Source: Bog-793 sp963785415 (GTDB taxonomy: Bacteria; Actinomycetota; Acidimicrobiia; Acidimicrobiales; Bog-793). From it: a DNA stretch of 64,000 nucleotides. The translations under genes were made by a program, and so were the position numbers. The DNA is taken from positions 372,001-436,000 of the forward strand of contig CAWAVB010000001.1 in assembly GCA_963785415.1 (NCBI GenBank). The letters run 5' to 3'. Within the stretch, counting starts at the first letter, position 1, and every line of letters begins with the position of its first letter. Of this stretch, positions 58,617 through 64,000 are shown piece by piece. Below the pieces are notes generated by a model that saw only the letters and a list, made by a program, of their open reading frames with translations, had not been told where the DNA came from and did not search any database.

Positions 58617-61093
58617 GCGCGCAAACGACGGCGCCCCGGGCGGGTTTCGGCGCGCTCGCAAAGTCCGCGGTCCTCGTCGTCGGGGTGCCGTTCGCGCTCG
58701 CCCGACTCTGGCTGCTCGCGCCCTTGCCGGCGCGCCTCGTGAGTTTCGCCGCCACGCGGTCCGTGACGGCGTGGGCCCACCTCGCGGTCCTCGTCGTCGG
58801 GATGCTCTGGGCGGCCGCGACCGTGGATCTCGCCCGGGAGATCCGCGGCGCCCTGCGTCGTGGCGGGACTATCGACGGGAGCACGTGGTCGACGCGATGG
58901 GCCGCCGCGATCGCCGGGCTCATCCTGCTCGCGACGGCCGGGACGCCGCTCGTGGCCTCTGGCTTCAGCCGCGTGCCGTCCGTACCGGTCGCGACCGCTC
59001 CGGCAGGACGACGCAACGACTCCCGCCCCGTCGCCGTCGACCGTCCCGCCCGCCAGGCGCGCCCGACCGTCACCGTCCGGCGCGACGAATGCCTGGCCGA
59101 CGTGGCCTTCCGGACGACCGGGTGCGTCGACGACTGGCCACTGCTCGCCCACCTCAACCTCGGCCAGCTGCAGTCCGACGGGTCGCGCATGCTCGACCCC
59201 GCCCGACTGCGCCCCGGCTGGCGTCTCAACGTGCCGGCCGGTACCGGTTCGGCAGCCGTCGGTGTCGCCCATGCGAAAGAGGCGGTCCCACCCCCGGGCT
59301 TCCCGCTCGACCGGCGCCTCGCCGAGCTCGCCCTCGTCGGGCTCGGGGTCGTCACGACCTGCGCGCTCGCGCGGCGCGTGCGCAACCTGCGCCGCACCGG
59401 CTCGAGTGCGCGGCGCTACGGCGAACGTCGTTGGCCGGGCGCCCGGCCGGTCGGCGAGACGCGGGCCGCGCTGGAGCCCTTCGCCGACGCGCCGCTCATC
59501 GACTGGATCGACCTCGCGGACCGCCTGCTCTGGCGGCTCGTCCACGACGGCGACGTCGCGCCGCCCGATGTCCGACTCGTACGCGCCGGTCCCGACGGGG
59601 TCGAGTTCCTCCTCGCCACCCCACGGCCGGAGGCACCGTGGCCCTTCCTCCCTCGGCGGGCCGGCCGCTGGTGGGTGCTCGACGCGGCCGTCGAGCCGGC
59701 GGAGTTCGCGCCGTTCGCCGCCGACAGCGGTCGCCTCGTCCAGCCCCTCGTCCCGCTCGGTGACGACGAATACGCGTCGTATCTGCTCGTCCTCGGTCGC
59801 GGTCGGCGACTCGGGATCGACGGACCCGACGAGCTCGTCGACCGGACGCTCGGCGCGCTCGTGGCGTCGCTCCGCACCGTGCCGTGGGCCGAGCAGCTCG
59901 CTGTCGAGCTCGTGGGCATCGACCCCCCGCCGCCGGGCGAGCACTGCTACCAGCTCAACCCCGCAACCCAGGCCGTCCTCACCGACCTCACCTCGGCGGA
60001 CGCCCTCGGGCCCGAGCCCCGTCCCGGCGATCACGGACGGCCCGACCCGCTCGTCGTGGTCGGCCGCGACGCGACCAGCCCCGATTGCGAACGCGCCCTC
60101 GCCGCCGCCGGGGCGATCGCCGGGATCGTGGCCCCGGGTGGTCGCGGCACCGAGCGGCTCAAAGTCGCAAGCGACCACGCCACCCTTTTGCCCTACGGAA
60201 TCGAGCTCACCGCGGTCACCCCGTCGAGCGGGCAGTTCGACCTCCTCGACGGGCTCCTCGCCGAGGCCCGTCGTCCGCCGATGATCGTGCCGATCCGCCC
60301 GGGGCTCGCCACCGACCGCGCCCGCCTCACCGACGTCCCGGTGGCCGGGGCGATCGAGGTGCGACTGCTCGGACCGGCACCCGTCCTCGTCGGCCCGACC
60401 CGGGATGTCGGTGACCGGGACGCCGCCCGCGTCGTCGAGCTCCTCGCGTTCCTGACGCTCCACGACGGACGCGTGACCCTCGACGTGGCCGCCGACGCGC
60501 TCTTCGCCCGTTCGGCGCCCGCCGTCCGCCGGAGTCGGATCGACCATGTCGCTAGCGCGGCGCGCGCGACTCTCGGCCCCGGTCCCGACGGGAGGACCCT
60601 CCTCGCGCGCCGTGGCGACGAGCTCGCCCTCGACCCCTCGGTCACCTGCGACGCGGTGCGGGCACGGCGCGCCTTCGCCTCGGCACGCTGCGCCGAACCG
60701 GACGCCGCCGAGGACCTCCTCGTCGGAGCGCTCGGACTCGTCGAAGGGCCACCACTCGGCGGCGTCGTCGCGGGCTACGCCTGGTTCGGCGCCGAGTCGC
60801 TCGACGAGGCTCTCACCTCCGAGATCGTCGACGGCGCCCATCACCTCGCCTCGCTCGCGCTGGCGTCGGACCGCGCCGAGCTCGCCCGCTGGGCGATCGG
60901 CCTCGGCCGGCTCGCCGACGCGAGTTCCGAGATCCTCGCCCGCGACCTCATGGCCGCCGCCGCCACCGAAGACGACACCGATGGCGTGCGGGAGGTGTTC
61001 GTCGAACTCGAACACGCCCTCGAACGGATCGGCGCCGGCGAGCCCTCGCTCGAGACGCGCGCGCTGCTCGAGGCGCTCGACACGAGCCCCTGA
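58613..61093 (+). CDS. Membrane-anchored regulator with LysM-like and BTAD domains
   Basis: 826 residues. Three hydrophobic segments lie in the first 125 (AVLVVGVPFALARLWLL; HLAVLVVGMLWAAATV; AAAIAGLILLATAG). A LysM-like stretch of about 145-205 follows (VTVRRDECLADVAFRTTG, then RPGWRLNVPAGTG). A fourth helix near 235-250 leads to a long cytosolic part. That part ends in a winged-helix segment (IEVRLLGPAPVL, VVELLAFLTLHDGRV) and a BTAD helical repeat region, the layout of SARP/AfsR-type activators. Similar LysM-BTAD membrane proteins occur in Streptomyces. It may sense the wall and control transcription from the membrane. Confidence 0.78.
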   Translation: MSAQTTAPRAGFGALAKSAVLVVGVPFALARLWLLAPLPARLVSFAATRSVTAWAHLAVLVVGMLWAAATVDLAREIRGALRRGGTIDGSTWSTRWAAAIAGLILLATAGTPLVASGFSRVPSVPVATAPAGRRNDSRPVAVDRPARQARPTVTVRRDECLADVAFRTTGCVDDWPLLAHLNLGQLQSDGSRMLDPARLRPGWRLNVPAGTGSAAVGVAHAKEAVPPPGFPLDRRLAELALVGLGVVTTCALARRVRNLRRTGSSARRYGERRWPGARPVGETRAALEPFADAPLIDWIDLADRLLWRLVHDGDVAPPDVRLVRAGPDGVEFLLATPRPEAPWPFLPRRAGRWWVLDAAVEPAEFAPFAADSGRLVQPLVPLGDDEYASYLLVLGRGRRLGIDGPDELVDRTLGALVASLRTVPWAEQLAVELVGIDPPPPGEHCYQLNPATQAVLTDLTSADALGPEPRPGDHGRPDPLVVVGRDATSPDCERALAAAGAIAGIVAPGGRGTERLKVASDHATLLPYGIELTAVTPSSGQFDLLDGLLAEARRPPMIVPIRPGLATDRARLTDVPVAGAIEVRLLGPAPVLVGPTRDVGDRDAARVVELLAFLTLHDGRVTLDVAADALFARSAPAVRRSRIDHVASAARATLGPGPDGRTLLARRGDELALDPSVTCDAVRARRAFASARCAEPDAAEDLLVGALGLVEGPPLGGVVAGYAWFGAESLDEALTSEIVDGAHHLASLALASDRAELARWAIGLGRLADASSEILARDLMAAAATEDDTDGVREVFVELEHALERIGAGEPSLETRALLEALDTSP

Positions 61094-61185
61094 GGTTCGA
61101 GCACCAAGGCGCGGGACCCCGGGCTACTTGCCGCGCCAAGTGCCCCCTGGCACGATGCGGGCTGGACGATGTTCGAAGGAGACCC

Positions 61186-62301
61186 GTGCGCGTCGGCATC
61201 CCTCGGGAGCTGAAAGAAAGCGAGTACCGCGTCTCGATGACCCCGGCGGGCGTGCGCGAGCTCGTCGCCGCGGGCCACTCCGTCCTCGTCGAGCACGCCG
61301 CCGGCGAAGGTTCGTCCCTCCCCGACGCCGACTACCTCCGGGTCGGCGCCAGGATCGTCGCCGACCCGGACGAGCTCTGGGGCGAATCCGAGCTCGTCTG
61401 CAAGGTGAAAGAACCGATCAAAGAGGAGTTCCCGCGCCTGCGCGACGGGCTCGTGCTGTTCACCTACCTCCATCTCGCCGCCACCCGGGACTGCACCCAG
61501 GCGATCCTCGACGGCCGAACGACGGCGATCGCCTACGAGACCGTCCGGCTGCCGGACGGCTCCCTGCCACTGCTCGCGCCGATGAGCGAGATCGCCGGTC
61601 GGATGGCGACGATCGCCGGGGCGGCGCATCTCCAGCGGCCCTCGGGCGGTCGTGGCGTGTTGCTGAGCGGGGTCCCGGGGGTTCGGGCCGGCCGAGTCGT
61701 CGTGATCGGGGCCGGAGTCGCCGGATCGAACGCCGCGGCGATCGCCACCGGGATGCACGCCGAGGTGGTGGCGATCGACCGTGACCTCGCCCGCCTCGCC
61801 GCCCTCGACAGCATCTATCAGGGCCGGCTCACGACGCTCGCCTCGAGCGAACACGTCATCGAGGACGCCTGCTTGCGTGCCGACCTCGTGATCGGCGCCG
61901 TCCTCGTCGTCGGGGCGCGGACACCCCGGCTCGTGAGCAACGATCTCGTCGCCGCCATGCTGCCGGGCTCCGTCCTCGTCGACATCTCGGTCGACCAGGG
62001 CGGCTGCTTCGAGTCGACCCGCCCGACGACGCACACCGATCCGACATATCTCGTCCACAAATCGATCTTCTACTGCGTCGCCAACATGCCAGGCGCGGTG
62101 CCGCACACCTCGACTCATGCCCTCACGAACGCGACGCTCCCCTACGCGATGGCGATCGCGAATCTCGGATGGCGCGAGGCGATGCGCGAGAACCACGCCC
62201 TCGCGCTCGGTCTCAACGCCGTCGGCGGACGACTCGTCTCGGCGCCGGTCGCCGAGGCCCACGGTCTCGATCACGTGGAACTCGACGAGGTGCTCGCCTA
62301 G
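61186..62301 (+). CDS. ald: Alanine dehydrogenase
   Basis: NAD-dependent reversible deamination of L-alanine to pyruvate and ammonia. 371 residues, exactly the usual length, from GTG 61186 with GGAG six bases upstream. Start MRVGIPRELKESEYRVSMTP, catalytic Lys in VCKVKEP and His in FTYLHLAA. The NAD motif is VVVIGAGVAGSNAAAIATGM, and DQGGCFESTRPTTHTDP is a family signature. Kynureninase makes alanine from kynurenine and tryptophanase makes pyruvate, so Ald fits the amino-acid use seen in this window. Confidence 0.96.
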   Translation: MRVGIPRELKESEYRVSMTPAGVRELVAAGHSVLVEHAAGEGSSLPDADYLRVGARIVADPDELWGESELVCKVKEPIKEEFPRLRDGLVLFTYLHLAATRDCTQAILDGRTTAIAYETVRLPDGSLPLLAPMSEIAGRMATIAGAAHLQRPSGGRGVLLSGVPGVRAGRVVVIGAGVAGSNAAAIATGMHAEVVAIDRDLARLAALDSIYQGRLTTLASSEHVIEDACLRADLVIGAVLVVGARTPRLVSNDLVAAMLPGSVLVDISVDQGGCFESTRPTTHTDPTYLVHKSIFYCVANMPGAVPHTSTHALTNATLPYAMAIANLGWREAMRENHALALGLNAVGGRLVSAPVAEAHGLDHVELDEVLA

Positions 62302-62445
62302 CGACGCGTGGCGCCGGAGACGCGGGCGTCGGCCGCGCGTTCTCGTCTTCGTTGTGGCGGACCGCGCAATGCCAACACCGGATGCGTCCGAACCGCTACC
62401 GTGCTGCTCGTGCCTGCCCATCGTCAAAAGTCCCGCCGACGCCAG

Positions 62446-63525
62446 ATGAGCTTGCGCGCGTACGTGCGCAGTTTGCGAAAAGGACGCGTCATCGCGGCCG
62501 TGATCATCGTGCTCGCCGTCGTGGCCGCGATCGCGACGATCGTCGCCACCAGCCAGAACAAGACACCGAGTGCTTCCTCGAAGAAACACCACCACGCGAC
62601 GGTCGTCTCGACGAAGTGCCCCCTCACCGACCTCCCCGCGCCGAATGGAAAGGCCCCGCAGCGCGAGCCTCTCGCCGTGAAGATCGGCAACGAGCCCGCC
62701 GCTCGTCCCCAGAGCGGCCTCAACGAGGCCGACATCGTCTATGACACGCCGGCCGAGGGGGGTGTCCAGCGCTACATCGCCGTCTTCCAGTGCGGTACAC
62801 CCGCGCTCGTCGGCCCGATCCGGTCGGTCCGCTGGGTCGACTGGCACATCGTCCAGGTCTTCTCGCACGTCGAACTCGCCTACGTGGGCGGGATCCAGCC
62901 GAACCAAGACACCGTCGCCTCCCTGACGTTCATCGACAACGCCAACGCGTTCGTCCACTACGGGGCGTATCAGCAGAACCCCGACCGCACGTCGCCCGAC
63001 GCGACCTACGCGTCGCCGGCGACGCTGTGGAAACTGTTCGGCCACCACGCCGCACCGCAGCCGATCTTCGACTACACGACCGGTCCTTTGCCCGCCGGGG
63101 CCAAGCCGACCTCATCGTTCGCGATCAACTTCTCTGAGGGGACGAACGTCGTCTGGCAGTGGGACGCCTCGACGGGGCAGTGGGTCCACACCTACTCCGG
63201 CGTGACCGATGTCGATGCCCTCACGGACCAGCCCGTGACGACGACGAACGTCGTCGTCCAGATCGTGCACTACACGATCGGCCCGGACAGCGAGGACCCC
63301 GAACCCAACTCGGGCGACGTCGAGAGCCAGACCGTCGGCTCCGGACGGGGCTGGGTCCTGCGCGACGGTGAGGAGATCCCCGTCATCTGGCACCGCGCCT
63401 CGCCCTCGTCGATCACGACCTACACATCGGCAACCGGGCAGCCGGTCGACCTCCAACCCGGACGCACCTGGGTCGAACTGGTCCTCAACACCACCGCGGC
63501 GATCCGCGGCGCAATCACGCCCTGA
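62446..63525 (+). CDS. DUF3048 (YerB-like) membrane-anchored lipoprotein-type protein
   Basis: 359 residues from ATG 62446; an in-frame GTG at 62401 is possible. A basic start (RAYVRSLRKGR) and one helix (VIAAVIIVLAVVAAIATIVA) anchor it. The extracytoplasmic domain has the DUF3048 landmarks: PLAVKIGNEPAARPQSGLNE, ADIVYDTPAEGGVQRYIAVF and GPIRSVRWVDWHIV, and in the C-terminal part RGWVLRDGEEIPVIWHR. The family is secreted, found in Firmicutes and actinobacteria, and of unknown function. Confidence 0.88.
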   Translation: MSLRAYVRSLRKGRVIAAVIIVLAVVAAIATIVATSQNKTPSASSKKHHHATVVSTKCPLTDLPAPNGKAPQREPLAVKIGNEPAARPQSGLNEADIVYDTPAEGGVQRYIAVFQCGTPALVGPIRSVRWVDWHIVQVFSHVELAYVGGIQPNQDTVASLTFIDNANAFVHYGAYQQNPDRTSPDATYASPATLWKLFGHHAAPQPIFDYTTGPLPAGAKPTSSFAINFSEGTNVVWQWDASTGQWVHTYSGVTDVDALTDQPVTTTNVVVQIVHYTIGPDSEDPEPNSGDVESQTVGSGRGWVLRDGEEIPVIWHRASPSSITTYTSATGQPVDLQPGRTWVELVLNTTAAIRGAITP

Positions 63526-63558
63526 CCGGCCCGACGGTCGAGTCCGGTTCGCGCCCGC

Positions 63559-64000
63559 TCAGCGGGGCGCCCGGGACCAGCGCTCGACGAAGCGGACGAA
63601 CCGGATCTTGGCCGGCCGATACGGCGGGTAGAGCAACGGCACGTCAAAGCGGCGCGGCCGGACGAGCACACCGCGGCGCTGACTCAGACGATCGAATCCC
63701 GCCCGGCCGTGGTACGCGCCGATCCCGGAGTGACCGACGCCGCCGTAGGGGAGCTGCGGGACGGCGATCTGCAGGACCGTCCCGTTCACGCACACGCCGC
63801 CTGAGCGGGTGCGGGCGATCACCTCGCGCACGGTCCGACGGCTCGAGGAGAAGACATAAAGGGCGAGCGGATCCGGCCGCGTGGCGATCCGGTGCAGCGC
63901 GTCCTCCAGATCGTCCACGGCGATGACCGCCAGGATCGGGCCGAAGACCTCCTCCGCCATGAGCGGCGAGTCCCACGACGGGTCACGCACGACCGTCGGC
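63559..64000 (-). CDS. Aldehyde dehydrogenase (ALDH3-like), C-terminal part only
   Basis: The frame is open to the window edge; about 146 C-terminal residues are seen. EEVFGPILAVIAVDDLEDAL, the ALYVFSSSRRTV segment, GGVCVNGTVLQIAVPQLPYG and GGVGHSGIGAYHGRAGFD are typical of class 3 / coniferyl-aldehyde-type dehydrogenases, which end in a hydrophobic or basic tail. The catalytic Cys and Glu lie outside the window. The substrate would be a fatty or aromatic aldehyde. Confidence 0.88.
   Translation of the reverse strand, partial: PTVVRDPSWDSPLMAEEVFGPILAVIAVDDLEDALHRIATRPDPLALYVFSSSRRTVREVIARTRSGGVCVNGTVLQIAVPQLPYGGVGHSGIGAYHGRAGFDRLSQRRGVLVRPRRFDVPLLYPPYRPAKIRFVRFVERWSRAPR

Noticed and set aside
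58559..61015. 818-codon open frame antisense to the BTAD protein
   Set aside because: Shadow of a GC-rich gene; the plus-strand protein has membrane helices and recognisable domains.
1..64000. CRISPR array or defence island
   Set aside because: No regularly spaced repeats and no cas, restriction or toxin-antitoxin genes were seen anywhere in the window.

Overview
The window is GC-rich (roughly two thirds G+C by eye), densely coded DNA from an actinobacterium, most likely from a deep-branching group such as Acidimicrobiia. This rests on gene content: a Mec-CysO-CysM cysteine pathway, a PimB-like mannosyltransferase, an F420-type luciferase-fold oxidoreductase, a B12-dependent ribonucleotide reductase with NrdR-like boxes, group III phosphofructokinases, many GTG starts and 4-bp start/stop overlaps. 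The lineage is inferred; no rRNA is present to settle it.

Layout. 1-6.7 kb: partial alpha/beta hydrolase, UvrD/Rep-type helicase, DUF4395 membrane protein, secreted protein, and a translationally coupled gnd-pgi pair. 6.8-7.6 kb: tRNA-Arg, VOC protein, tRNA-His, tRNA-Lys. 7.6-13.8 kb: an island bounded by the intact tRNA-Lys(CTT) and a 45-bp copy of its 3' end; it holds an IS481-like transposase remnant, a free-standing KdpD sensor/Usp protein, class I aldolase (FbaB), a PPi-type phosphofructokinase, a PfkB-family kinase and a 51-residue orphan ORF. 14-16.3 kb: a lone type IV pilin-like protein with an adhesin-like C-terminus, then about 1 kb without a convincing gene. 16.3-25.2 kb: polyamine-type ABC importer, GlpD, metallophosphoesterase and a secreted PQQ-repeat protein. 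25.2-30.6 kb: two proteins sharing a TM plus HEAT-like segment (one a 1059-residue PTPS-related membrane protein), a stand-alone riboflavin kinase and an MFS transporter. 31-38.8 kb: a complete Liv-type ABC importer running into kynureninase, convergent with tryptophanase. 39-42 kb: NrdJ. 42-46.6 kb: LLM oxidoreductase, SRPBCC protein, PimB-like glycosyltransferase, two tiny Cys-rich proteins, RdgB and RNase PH. 46.7-50.5 kb: MurI, CysM, CysO, Mec, SmpB and tmRNA. 51-54.3 kb: galK-galE-galT. 54.3-64 kb: COG4280-type membrane protein with a small partner, ATP-type phosphofructokinase, pirin, a membrane-anchored LysM/BTAD regulator with a partner, alanine dehydrogenase, DUF3048 protein and a partial aldehyde dehydrogenase.

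Together the genes describe a heterotroph with a flexible sugar-phosphate core: Pgi, Gnd, two Pfk types, FbaB and the Leloir pathway for galactose. It also appears able to take up and break down amino acids (Liv, KynU, TnaA, Ald) and probably glycerol-phosphate compounds. Three genes (glpD, the metallophosphoesterase and murI) are each broken by one single-base frameshift. Two of these sit next to C homopolymers and one lies in an essential gene, so sequencing error is at least as likely as decay.
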